Positions 46,840 to 58,825 of a DNA stretch of 64,000 bases are shown here, in pieces. The position numbers were made by a program, and so were the translations under genes. The DNA is taken from contig BQMF02000027.1 in NCBI GenBank assembly GCA_027922465.2, forward strand, positions 62,001-126,000, in the 5' to 3' direction. Origin of the DNA: Turritopsis dohrnii (taxonomy: Eukaryota; Cnidaria; Hydrozoa; Anthoathecata; Oceaniidae). The first letter of the stretch is position 1. Every line of letters begins with the position of its first letter. The notes under the pieces were generated by a model, which was not told the DNA's origin, made no database searches, and saw only the letters and a list, made by a program, of their open reading frames with translations.

Positions 46840-48213
46840 CATGCCAAAAGTGTAATTGATACTATGTAAAACTTTATTGCATATATATATACATCTGAAT
46901 GACATGAAACATTGTTTATTTTGGGTATACAACATACGATTAAGTTTATATTGATCTTTTCTGATATCACAGTGATTACGTATGAAAATCATGTAATATG
47001 CTTTAAACATTTGATATGTACTTCCAATCTTCTTAATTACATACAAACAGAATTCCCAATGTTGCAAATACAAAAAATAATCAAAGATCTTGATCATTAA
47101 AAGTATATGCTCTATAAATTTATACCAAAATTTATCAACAAACAAATCAACAAACATAAAATAATAATAAATACATAATAGTTTATATGACGCTCGACCC
47201 ACACACAAGCCACATACAAGCAGGAATAAATTCACAACAGATAACACAAGCAAACATGGGTCCACACAGCACGTAAAAATTGAACACAACGTAATTGTTC
47301 ATTAACAATCGTGATTAGGAAGAACATTCATAAATAGGGGCATTGTCAGTATAACTTAGCTAGAAAATCATCAATCAAAAGTGGTGCAGAGCAGACAACC
47401 ACTACTTAATGTTAGAGCTGAGGAGGAAACAGTATTAAAGTATTACAACCCAAACAAGAAATAAAAAAAATCTTTTGTATCTAGAAAGGCTTAAACATTG
47501 AAACATTTTTCCCTAATACGAACACATAGCTCTTTGACTCAAAACTTCTTACTTTACAACTTCTTAGTTAGAAAAGAATTATCACACTAAAGTAGAATAT
47601 TATACGTACTCCTCAGAGCTTCATAAAAGCATAATTGACACTACAAAAACTTTATTGACACTACGAACACTTTAAACTATATATACCATCAGACTATATA
47701 TTTATTTACATCTGAATGAAAAGTACTTACTTTATTTTGGAATAAAGTATACAGAATAATGAGTGTACATTGATCATTTCTGATTTCAAAGTAACTACGT
47801 AAGTAAATCATACACAAACTTCAAACATTTAAGATTGCTATCAATCTTCTTTTTTACGAATGGACTAATTGCAAACAAAAAAGTAAACAAAAATTTTGAT
47901 CATGAAAAATACAAAACTGAAAGTTTAATGTTTTTTACAGGATGTGAAGTGTTTCGAATTGCATATCAAAATTAGGAAGGCTGCCCATAATTAGAGACAT
48001 TGATAACCTAAAAACGACTGATCACCAACAAAAAACAATACTGCATTTCGAAGTATTAGCTTACAAGCACATAAGCTTAAAATATAGCTAGAGTGAAACA
48101 TTAAAGATATAAAAAGTGGTGCATAGTAGGCAGACAGTTGGAGCTGAGATGGAACTTAAGCTGAGCTGTACGCATCCAGAGCTTAAAAAGTATTACAGCC
48201 CACATTTGAAACA
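46840..48213. repeat. Tandem duplication of about 770 bp left of the RAG1-like element
   Basis: About 46840-47470 and 47615-48200 share ordered words: ACTTTATTG, ACATCTGAATGA, TATTTTGGaataaagtatac, ACATTGATCatttctgat, CAATCTTCTT, TTTTGATC, TAGCTAGA, AAAAGTGGTGCA.AG and AAAGTATTACA.CCCA. The copies differ by many changes, so the duplication is old. The 161-codon minus frame at 46804-47289 has no homologous frame in the second copy and is probably not a gene. Confidence 0.6.
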
Positions 48214-48217
48214 AACA

Positions 48218-51200
48218 CACGGCCATCCAGTTACGCCGAGATACGGGAAATTCAGTCTGCGCATGCTCGAAAAAATGTGAAGATTTTTTCAAAATTTTCG
48301 GAAAAATTAGCTCGTGGCCACACTTATATACAGTGAGAAATAAGAGCTACAACATCCACTTTCTAATGTAATTTGTTTCTTTGTATTTTAAATCGAAGCA
48401 AATATGACCAAGGAAGGTTAACAAAATATAAAAAGTGGAAAGCGCGCGAAGGAACATCATCAAAAGTGAAGAAGAAGTGGTGATAAGAAGATCGTTTATG
48501 ACGAGAACTTTTGCCGGCTGAAACGAATTCCCTGAAGTTTTTCTGGGTACAACTGTTACATATTTTCAAAAAACATTATCTCAGCTAGCTTTCTATGGCT
48601 TCCTTAATTTCCTGTAATTTTTTTTTAATAGAATTATTAAGAAAAATCTGCACCCACTGCACTTCTATACTTAATATGGCTGACGAACATGCAACCAACT
48701 TACTGAAGCTATGTAGAACATGTCAACAAATGCTGCCTAAAGAGAAATACAATGTCTTCGATGTAAATAAACTCTCAGAGTCATTAAAAACATACTTTTT
48801 GCTTGATGTCAGTAGAGATCAGCCACACATTCACCCCTCAAAAATATGCCTGAAATGTTACTCCAAGTTACAAAATATTATTAAAAAGAAAATAACACCT
48901 AAGCATCAAGAAATAACTTGGAGTGAACATCATCTAAAATGTGTTGTGTGTCATTCTGCCTCAAAATTTAAAAAAGGCGGGCGACCTAAAAAGAAAACTT
49001 CCCCTGGGAGGTATTCAGCACAAAACATGTATTGGACAAAAGAAGTGTCTTCCAAGTTAAGTGCATCAATTCCATCTGATAACATCCCAAATGGATGTTA
49101 TCTTAAACATGTTGCTTTAAGTAACAATCACCTGAAGCTGTGTATATGTCTAGTTTGCATGGATTTGATGCACCAACCTGTCCTTCTTACAAATTGTCAC
49201 CACTCAATATGTTTTAATTGCTTGCTGATAAAAGTGGAAGGGGTGGAAATCAAAAATTGTCAATGTCCAGTTTGTAAAGAACTGATTGATCCCCAATCTG
49301 TCTTACCATCAAAAGCTATTGCAGATATGATTTCATGCCTCCAGTTAGAGTGCCAATTACATTGCGGGGTTATTTTCAAAATACAAGAATTTGACCAAAA
49401 GATCGAGCATGAAAAAACCTGCAATGTGCCACTGCTGAACACGCCAGTATCATCTACATCTCTGAGTGAGGTATTTAATTTGAGTCAAGACAGTCAAATA
49501 CCTAAGGAATTTGAAGATGCTGCTCTTCATGTTATTAAAACAAAGATGGCTCAATCAACTTTACCTAATAATAGTATTGAATTCATGACTGGCGGTTCTC
49601 GTGTAAGTATATATTCATAAAAATAAATATTATCAGTTCTCATAAAGGCAATATTTCGATTTACAATTATAGCCTTTGGTACTAACATCAACGCCAAAAG
49701 CAATAAAAAGTAAAACCGAAGTCTGCAGAAAAACTCTTCAAATTAGAAATAACTTCATGAAACAACAGCTTGAGATGGCCACTGGTGGCTCTTCCACATC
49801 AATGATAGCACAAACTTTTAAATTAGTGAAAAGTTTCAAAGAAAAAGAGAAAGATGAAATTCTACAACTGGCAGATGCCTCTTCACCCTCGATTTCAGCA
49901 GAAGCTCTTGTTTCAATGAAAGTAAACTTGGGAATTCCATGGGATAAACTTTCAAAAATGGGAAGGTACGTGCTAATAAAATTAAAAATGTACCATATAT
50001 ACAAGCAATATGAATAATATTAATTTTTGTGATGCTTATTTTTGCGAATTTGGCCCCAATTCCGAAAAAATTAATCATCTCTCAAAAACAAACATTCATA
50101 AAAATTTATCTCCCAAAATTGTTTCAAAAACAGGTGTTCGCAAGAATTAGTCTCGCAAAATTTGCAGCATTCGCAAAAATTTGTCCAAATTTTTTCTTCT
50201 TTGAATTTCACTTTCCTTATCACAATTATGATTACTCGAAAAACTTTACCTGTGCACAAAAATTTTGAAAAAATTTACGATTTTCTTGATTTGATACTTT
50301 TATCAAGATGCATATATACAATTTTTTCGGTCTTCACATAAATAACTATCGCAAAAATTTATCCCGCATTAATTAATACAAATATAGGAAAATGTTTGTT
50401 AATATATATAACAGCAGTTCACTGATAAAGAAAATATTATTTTAGATGGTTGAAGTCATTTAACATTAACGTAGCATCCCAATCTAAACAAAGAAAGGTT
50501 GCAAAAGCATGGAGCGGTGATGACATAATTGTTGAAAATGCTCCCTTTCGTTTTCATATAAGGGATAAAAAGGGACATTATGAAATAAAGGAGGCGCTTT
50601 GGGGCTATGTCTTGGATCTACCATACCATATCTTTTGTTACCTTGACTCCTTACAAGAGTAAGTTACAGTTCCATCTTTACAAAACATAAGAGAAATAAC
50701 GCTGCTGAATAGAGTGTTTGCTTTTAGATTTTCTCAGTTTGTGGAAAGAACCAATATGAATAATGAAATTCATGTGAAGATCGGTAGAGATCATGGTGGC
50801 AAATCATTCAAAATGTCCTACCAGTGTTGCAATACACTCCACCCAAACAGCAGTGGCAACACAGTGGTGTTTAGTTTATTTGAAGCTAAGGATTATAAAA
50901 TAAATCTCAAAATAGGTTTGAATAGGTTTAAATCACAAATTGATAATCTACAAACAATGAAGTGGAGGTAAAAATAATATATATATATATCATGTAAGTT
51001 ACATAATCACAAAGATTCAATAATTGTACCGCAAAATTCAATATATGTTTTTAGAAACAGAAGTATTCGAGTATTTATCTTTGGGGATTATGAGTTTCTG
51101 TGTTCTATATATGGCTTAACAGGAGCTAATGGTAATTATATGAATTTTTTATGAATATATATATACCGAGCCTGCTTTGGTAATAGGTAATGTAGTATAT

Positions 51201-53510
51201 TTGTTATGACATCAAATTATAATTTTACCAGTATATAAGTAAATATCTAAAATATCTTGTGATCAACAATAAATTAATGTAAAAAACTGTTAACTTTCAA
51301 CAATTTAGGTAGACATTGCTGTTTATTCTGTGATATTACATATGGTGAGATGCAGAAACCACTAACTGTCAGAGGAAAGTCATTGAACAGAACACTGTTG
51401 TCTTTGCAAAATAATTATGAAGCTTTTAAAAGTGATGGTGAAGACATCAAAAAAGCAAAGCACCACAATAACGTAATTGATGAAGTAATGTTCAATGTGC
51501 CTATTGACCAAGTAAAGTTACTCAGTAATTTTTTTAAAGTATTGTTTGTATAAAAATGTAAAACATACAGTCTCATAATTCAGGTTGCACTACCAGCTTT
51601 GCATATTTCATTGGGCACATACTTAAAGTTCTTCAACATGCTTGAAGATCACTGTCATATTCTTGACGTAAAGATTGCAGGAGCTCTAGCATTAAAAAAT
51701 GGAAGCTTGGAGTACTGTGATTTCAATTCATACATTTCCACTCAAGCCAGTATACGAAATCTGGAATACGTTGTGGCTGATTTCCAAAATAAAATTAAAT
51801 TGGTCCATGAAGCAATCAATGTAAACATCTTGAAAGATCCTGCAAATGAAGAGAGAATAAAAGCAATTTATGAACCTCGAGTAGTTCATTTACATAAAAA
51901 ACTACAAGAAAAGGTATAAAAACAACAACAAATAGCTAGAGCACTAAAGGAATGAAAAACTAGATAATTACAATACAGTATAATAAGTACACATGTTTAA
52001 TTTAGCTGCAAAAAATAGATGAACTCCAGAAAAGCCAATAAACTTGATCCCAATGATGGCCCCATTGTCCAGTTATTGGATAAAGTGCTGAACGATCTTG
52101 GAGTGGAAAGACAGGCATACCATGGAAAATCATTTGTGGGAAATCATGTCAATAAAATGCTTAAGGTATATAAAATGGTCTAAGTATTGTTTTTATTTTT
52201 TTAAATCTTTTTATATAATTATTATTATTACCCAGTTTCTTTTCAGAAATATATAATATATATAAGTTTACTTTAACATATCTTTAGTTAACAAATATCA
52301 TACAACTTTGCAATGCTATACCAAAAAAGGTATATGACCTTGGCTTTGTTGGTAATGATATCCACAAGGAAGCAATTGTTATATCTCAACAATTTAAAAT
52401 GCTTTTTCACAAGTATTCTACATGTCACACATTGATGAATTCGTGTGATGCCTTCTGTGATGAGAAAATTTGTGAATTAGGTATGGATCTATTATTAGCT
52501 TATTCATTGTTGTGGTAACCTTTGTTTACACAAGTTCATTAGGATGCAATTGGCATTTATTTATACACTTTATTTTTAAAAATACTATTTAAAATTACTA
52601 TTATCTTCTTTTTACAGAAAAAGCAATAACAGATTTGATGGCATACTTTCGTGAAACATTTTCTGCCGAATCTGTAACATTAAAGTTACATATGCTTGAA
52701 GATCATGTTCTCCAATTTGTGAAAAGGTGGAAGTATGGGCTTGGGTTGTATGGAGAGCAAGGTGGCGAAAGCATACATTCAGAATTCAACAGATTAAAGA
52801 GTACATATGCTTCTGTTAGGCCACATTCAGCAAGGCTTAAAGTTATGCTTGAGCAACACCATCTAAAAGTGAAGCCTATTGCCAAAACTTTCACTCCTGT
52901 AGTGAAGAAAAGGAAACTCATCAAAGACATGTAAAATGCACTTCACTAAGATTCGATTAATTGTTCTTTAACACATTTCTACATATTCTATGACCTTTTT
53001 CTGTCAACATCCTTAACAGATACAAATTCAACACCTACATTCAGTTGTAAACTTCGATTTTCTCAGCATCACTTTTCAGGATAAAAAAAACTTCTCAGAA
53101 AAAAAGTACAGGGCATTGTAAACTATTTCCCGAGATTCAAAAATCATTTCTTCAGTCAGTGATAAGTCTTGTATAGTTGTAAAAACTCTGTAATGGTCAA
53201 AAAAGAAAAAAATTTAATACGTAGTATTGATTTTCTTTCAAACACACTGTGAAACTCGAGCCAGAATATTGACACGATTACGTAAAAACTTGAAATTCTA
53301 TTTATTCTAGCTAGTGTGCCCATGCATTTGCTAGATCCTAACCGCCTTAGTGATGTGATTTCTAAAGGTTAATATTGTTTTTTAAAGAACTACTCAACCA
53401 TGAAAAATTAAACTGCCAAATGCGATCTTCCGCCATATTGGATTTCCGTTATTTTGACACACTTCAGTTTGCGATTGTGCAGACTGAATTTCCATACTTG
53501 AATGGCCGTG
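48218..53510 (+). mobile_element. RAG1-N-terminal / Chapaev-like (CMC) DNA transposon
   Basis: Left end at 48218: CACGGCCATCCAGTTACG ... GGGAAATTCAGTCTGCGCA. Right end, read inward from 53510: CACGGCCATTCAAGTATGG, AAATTCAGTCTGCACA. The left copy has a short insertion relative to the right. AACA lies directly outside both ends (48214-48217 and 53511-53514), a 4-bp target duplication as described for Chapaev elements. Between them is one ten-exon gene. The ends plus duplication show that the whole locus moved as a transposon, so this is not simply a host gene. Confidence 0.8.
48676..52934 (+). CDS. RAG1-like RING protein fused to a CMC-type DDE transposase core (frameshift in exon 8)
   Basis: Ten exons with GT-AG sites and matching phases: 48676-49602, 49673-49965, 50446-50658, 50728-50967, 51055-51131, 51309-51511, 51584-51913, 52006-52165, 52288-52480, 52618-52934; about 983 codons (RAG1 is about 1040). 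Exon 1 follows vertebrate RAG1 in order: CRTC (13-16), FLLDVSRDQPHIHPSKICLKC (41-61), WSEHHLKCVVC (82-92), basic GRPKKK (102-107), then a C3HC4 RING (C158, C161, C174, H176, C179, C182, C197, C200) and a following Cys/His finger. Exon 4 has KIGRDHGGKSF (D499, candidate first catalytic Asp). Exons 5-6 have FGDYEFLCSIYG (D569) and CCLFC, the Asp-then-CxxC sign of CMC transposases. Exon 10 has KLHMLEDHV and YGEQGGESIHSEFN (candidate Glu, E925 or E929). One extra A in the AAAA run at 52030-52033 shifts exon 8 and creates a stop. The ATG at 48676 is preferred over the upstream in-frame ATG at 48595, because homology starts at MADEH. Confidence 0.82.
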
Positions 53511-53514
53511 AACA

Positions 53515-55376
53515 ATGATCTTTTTTTAGAAAAAATCTCAGACATTAATCTCAAAAACAAAACATACCTTTTCATTCTGTTTATAAAATGAAACGAAAAA
53601 TCACCATTGAATCATAATAATATAATATAAGATAATAATAAATTACTGCTACAGATTTTATTCTTCATCTTCAGTTTTGGAAATGTGCATCTTCTTTAAT
53701 TATAGTGACTAAAGCTGCTTTGGGATCCTTTTGGTTGGTTCTTTGTTGTGAGTTTCTTCGACTGAAATGCGTGACTTTGGCTTCGTGTAAACATTCGCAC
53801 GAGATTTCAAAAAACCGCTAGGTTTGGACAGTAAGAAGAAGAAAAAGAACAGAGCCGGTTTTAAGGTATTTCTTGCTTTCGCAGAAATCCAAATATAAAG
53901 AATTATTTCAGATATTTTTTAACCAGATAAGAACATAAATTTTCTGATGAATTTCCATGAATGAAAATTCATTTTACCTTATTACGGATGGTCAATTTAA
54001 AATTAGGGTTTGATTGACCATTTTTGGCTCACTCCTCTACCCACATAGAGAAATTCAGCAATTATTTTCCTTTCAAGTATAATGGTACTTTGAGTATTTC
54101 AAGTTAAAATTATGACTCTGTATGCAAGTTTCTTTAAGGCCAGCATTTAAATGGGCATTTATTGGTAATTTGTGCAATTATATAACTGTGTACACTTTTA
54201 TTTTTAGTAATCAGCAACTGCTTGGCACTAGATCTTCACTGAATTGGTAGAAACGAAAATTCACTTGCGTGATTAACCAAGCACGTAAGGTTGTAAGCAC
54301 GTAAAGTTGGAAAGTCCAACTAGTAACTGAAATTTGAAGTTGAAATAAAATCGATTAAAGTAACAAAGTTGCTGCAGTTGTTTTCTTGCCCATATGATTT
54401 CTGTCAATGCATAATTTATAACCAAATGGTTCCTAATGCTGCCGGAAAAATCTTTCGGCTAATAAGGAGAAGGATTTAATCGTTTTGTAAGCGCAAGGAG
54501 ATCTTCTATTAAGACGTTTACCGATTAGTTATTCTTAGCTTCCATGTTTTTAATGAATTTGTCTTGACCTTTTAGCTAAGACGACTTCGGTTCAATGAAT
54601 TTATTGGAAAACAATATGCGCATGTAATACGTTATGATCGATTTGTCATTCGGCTCTTAAGAATTTGGGTTGATGGCATATAGATCGGCTATCAATGTTA
54701 GAGAAAATAATCTGTATGAAAGATCAGGTTTCTCCGGTTACCATTCATTCGACATCTGGCCTATTTCATACTACTGTGAAACACGGCATCATCACGAGCA
54801 ATTTAAATTTTTTGCATTGTGAAAATATTTGAGAGTCCTTTCATCATAGTGGATTATACTCCCCCTGTAAGGCGAGTGAATTTGTATTTTCGATTCGCAT
54901 GTCCACCAACTGTTATGGGCTTTCCAGAAACTAATCAAGCTGTATTTTAGAAATGCAGGTTTCTTTGTAGCAAGCTGTATTCGTGTGATATTTTAAGCAT
55001 CCAATTTGCGCTGACCTTAAGGCCTGTGGGCCTCTTGTTTGATTTATTTTAAAATGAAAGTAAATTTCTATAATCATTTTCTGATTTCAGTTTCATACCT
55101 GAATTAATTTTTAAACATAATAAATTTTCGACCAGTAAAAGTCCTCTCCTTCTTACGATGATATTACAAATACTTCATCTGGCCATGTTATTTTTTATTT
55201 GGAAATATGGCTACCATTGTACGCAGACTTCACAAAAAAAGCGCATGGGTCTAAAAGAGAATAGTAAATTATAGAAGGAACTGTTGTAAAAGAAATATTT
55301 AAAATTTAGAAAAATAAACTCTAACTGCTTATTGGTTCTTGCGTTGAAATAAAGATACTAGAAGTTTGTGTTATTA
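53515..55376. other. No gene; repeat fragments
   Basis: About 53765-53865 is an inverted copy of 4470-4640 (ACCGCTAGGTTTGGACAGTAAG). About 55010-55045 has CTTAAGGCCTGTGGGCCTCTTGTTT-like sequence resembling a MITE end. No coding frame is recognised. Confidence 0.45.
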
Positions 55377-55378
55377 TA

Positions 55379-56156
55379 CCGGGTGAGTAAAAAAAAAGTC
55401 CCGGTGTTTCACAAGAAATATCTTTCGATTGAATAATTATTAAAAATAGTTATTTTTATTTCTGAATAGAGGAATCCTTTACCTATATTTTGGTGCATCA
55501 CTTTTTTAATTTGGTTGTGTATAAAAAAAGTTATGGACAAAAACTGGAAGCGGTCCTTGTAAAGATCTTCAAAAAATGGACAAAAAAGCCAAACAAAATA
55601 TTCCTGTGTGATTCTTCGGTTAAATTCGATAATGTTAATGAAAGGCTTTGGGAATTTGAGGGAAGGGACATGATTTGATTAATTACCTCTTTAGAAATAT
55701 TTACCTTAGCAATCTGGATGCATACCCGAACTCTTTGTTGTACGGAGTTATAGCATTTCTCAATGTTTTATACAATACAGTGTTTATAAAAAGTTTCAGT
55801 GAACAACGTTTTAAGAAAATGTTGAACAAAGTTTGATCTTTTTACTGAACTCAAATACTGGGATTAAATCAGAAAAATAAGTTTTAGCACATTTAATTGT
55901 GTATGTCTTTCATTCGCTTCTGGTCTGCAATAAAACATAAATCTTGTTTTGAGACATTTTGCTCGGCTTTTTTGTCCATTTTTTAAAGATTTTTACAATT
56001 TTTATAACTTCTTTTGTACTCAACCAAATTAGAAAAGTGATACACCAAAATATAGGTAAAGGATTCCTCTATTCAGAAATAAAAATAACTATCCATCATA
56101 ACTATTTAATCGAAAGATATTTTTTGTGAAACACCGGTACTTTTTCGACTCACCGG
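55379..56156. mobile_element. Mariner-like MITE with long TIRs and TA duplication
   Basis: CCGGGTGAGTAAAAAAAAAG at 55379 and its complement ending GACTCACCGG at 56156, flanked by TA on both sides. The inverted repeats run for about 200 bp (55379-55590 and 55960-56156) and include GGAATCCTTTACCTATATTT. No transposase. Confidence 0.8.
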
Positions 56157-56158
56157 TA

Positions 56159-56817
56159 GTTTGGTTGACAGTACGAGATGTGCCGTGTTTTTAATTGACA
56201 GACAATTGGAATATGTTTGATTTGTGTCCGGAATTAGGAAGGCTGTCCGTAATTAGGCACATGACTAAAAATTAACTTTTGATGATTTCATAATTTCAGA
56301 GGTATGAAAAATCATTGAGGTTGTTTTCATCTTATGCTTTGCTTGTTTTTGCAATATCTATTGCAATATCTATCTCATGAACAAAGTTTTCATTTGGGCA
56401 CTAACTTTTTGATCTGTGATAACATCTGAGCCAAATTAACCAAAGATTGTCGGTTTTGCCTGTAGGTGTTCATATCATGATGTGTATTTTGTGAGCAACC
56501 TTTCTATAGAAATAGTTATTGTTTCTCAACGAATTTTCCTGTTGTGTTAAAGGTGATCAACATGAATCAAGTTTGTTATTTTAAAATAGAATTTCCGTTT
56601 CAAGATTATCTCTTCGTTACTGCTCTTGAGCAAGATTTAGTGATTTTACATAAGCTGTGAGAAAAGGGTAATAACATTTGAACTAAGCATCACTTCGCGT
56701 TACAAGTACATGGGTCATATTTTGATTAATCAGGAGCTTTACAAAACGTTTCATTAGTCTCTCATCACAATGTATTGGAAAATGGAAACTGGATTACAAA
56801 AAACTCTTGCAAAAACC
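56159..56817. other. No gene recognised
   Basis: About 56228-56265 (AATTAGGAAGGCTGTCCGTA) resembles 47970-48000, a short shared word of unknown meaning. Confidence 0.4.
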
Positions 56818-56965
56818 TTGTAAGTGAGTTTTTAGTTCTTGGGCTTCCATCCATAGTGGTTGGCTCTTCTGCCAGCCGACTTGCAACTAGTAGTTGACAT
56901 ACCGCCAGAGATATGTATAGCACTGTTCTTACTTGCCCTAAGGCCGAATAGGCAATTCGTTAGAA
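56818..56965 (-). mobile_element. SINE fragment, same family as 1957-2250
   Basis: Shares cttgggcttccatcc..gtggttgg and gacttgcaac..tagttgac with the copy at 1957-2250, including the GTAAGT tail remnant, but lacks the tRNA-like head. Confidence 0.7.
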
Positions 56966-57299
56966 AAATAGCAGGTTAGGAAAACCTTGTATTGCGACCT
57001 GTCCTACCATGAAAATTTTTGACTTCAAGCGAGCCAATGAATTAACATTTTCTCTCAAAGTATTGACATCACATCATTTTTACTTTTTTATTTTGAAAAT
57101 TAGCATTCCAAATAGATATGTAACTTCCTATAGCAATAAAGTAAGCAAAAAGTTGGCATATATTGCATACAATTAGATGTTGTGGAAGTAATGGGTTGGT
57201 TCATCTCCATCATACTTCTAAAAAGATGATTGAAATACATACGGAAGCTAGTCTGTAAACTAAATAAAATAAATTTTTAGTTTTAGTTTTTGCTGTTTT

Positions 57300-57625
57300 G
57301 CATCCTGTAGATTATAGCGCGCCGAAAGAGGTTTTATTACTACCGTAATTGTTATCCTAATTATTTAGTGCGCACAGAAAAATAATTAATTGCAAGGTTG
57401 CGCACCATAATTAAGATAATAAAAAATTATTTTCGATTCACATTGATTAAAACTGGTAAACATTTTTTACCCGGGTTACTATTGTAGTGTCCCTAATTGA
57501 TAGTGCCCACCTGTTTATAAAAATCATTTTGATGCACCCTAATTTAGCGCCCACATTTTCGAAAATAATTTTTTTTTATCTTAATTATGGTGCGCAACCT
57601 TGCAAATAATTATTTTCCCCGACTA
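57300..57625. repeat. Palindromic repeat with GGTTGCGCACCATAATTA arms
   Basis: The arm at about 57385-57440 (GCAAGGTTGCGCACCATAAT ... AATTATTTTCGA) recurs inverted at about 57565-57615. Related short words (AGCGC, AGTGCCCAC) lie between. No coding sequence. Confidence 0.6.
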
Positions 57626-58189
57626 AATCCCGGCTTTTCCCCCTTTGTTAATTCTATCCTCTGCCCCATCTTTAAACGCCGTCCCAACTACCAAAGCTTC
57701 GGCATCCGATCTTCAAACGGGTCGTACCGTTGATAGATCGGCCGTATCGTTCAAAGTTCGGCCGGTCCCAACTGTCAACACCGAAGATTAATAAGTGTTT
57801 CTATGGAGATGCTTTAGACTAATCGCAAGACACTTGGAGTGCAAATGTTGACAGTTGGGCCACCCCGTCCCAAATAATGTTTGAAAGGCCAAGGACTTAT
57901 TACAAGACAATTTGGTTACGTTGACAGACGGTTTTCATTTTATTGACGATACTTCTACTTCTAGCACATTACAAAGTCAAAGCGTCGGTTATAAGTACCT
58001 GGTGGCGAGATTTCAGAAACGTCATGTCGTGACGGCATTCCTTCGTTTGATTCCTTTTCTGCACCTGAATAACGGTTTTGGATGTGAGTTGACCATTGAG
58101 CTTAGTGTAGATGTGAAGTTTACTTCGAAATATGAACATAAAACTTCCTTGGTTTTTTAGGTTTTAAAAACTTTTGTTGCTCTTTAACT
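57626..58189. other. No gene recognised
   Basis: GATCGGCCGTA/TTCGGCCGG words around 57690-57770 suggest another small palindromic repeat. Confidence 0.4.
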
Positions 58190-58825
58190 GGCAAAGAAAA
58201 GAAATGTCATTATCATCATCTAAGGCTGACTCAACGAACAGAAAAGATTTTGCCGGAACAGTTGGTACAATAGTCGTTTTAGGTGGCTGGTCAAAAACTA
58301 ATTCGTAAAGGAGGAACACCAGTAGCACTGTGTTGCTGAGTATTTATGACATCTAAACGAGTAACATGCGATGTGTAGAATTACTTCATTATTCTGTAAG
58401 GCATTTTAGTAAGGACCTTAAGACACAAAACGATAGTTCTCTTACAGGAGAACTTCTTGCTTTACACGGGATACTACAATTACAGCAAATCTTTGGCAGC
58501 CGTTTACTCCATTGCGCTTTTGTTTTATCTTTTAAATCGGCCATCCGTACTGCAATTTTATTTTGAACGTTGATATGAGCTTGCTCGACCATTCCTTGAC
58601 TCTGGTGATGCCTGGGGGGTCGTCCTTGAATAAGTTGTATTTGGTCAGGTCAACCCTCAATAAAATTGTTTATAACTTTTATTTACAAATCTGGATCCAT
58701 TATCCGAATGAAATATACTGGGTGGCCCAAAAAGAGAGGAAATTCTTCCCACTTTATCGCAGATTGGTCCAGCTTCTTTGTTTTTAAGTGGTCAAACGAA
58801 ATTGAAGCGAGACCAATAATCAATT
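58190..58825 (-). pseudogene. rve integrase remnant (KRBA2/GIN-like)
   Basis: Minus-strand frames encode DYWSRFNFVRPLKNKEA, GRISSLFGPPSIFHSDNGS (second catalytic Asp region of the integrase core) and RHHQSQGMVEQAHINVQN (third catalytic Glu), then QWSKRLPKICCNC and YELVFDQPPKT. This is the order of a retroviral-type integrase core as found in GIN/KRBA2-like genes and LTR elements. A stop (after NNFIEG) and frame changes near 58610 and 58330 break it, and its N-terminal side ends next to the TTAA-flanked element. No protease or RT is seen nearby, so the source element is uncertain. Confidence 0.7.

Noticed and set aside
46804..47289. 161-aa hydrophobic minus-strand ORF
   Set aside because: The frame is not kept in the tandem copy at 47615-48200, and composition is that of AT-rich DNA.
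48218..53510. Calling the locus a host RAG1 orthologue
   Set aside because: Inverted ends plus the AACA duplication show a transposon, and the core carries the CMC-type CxxC after the second Asp.
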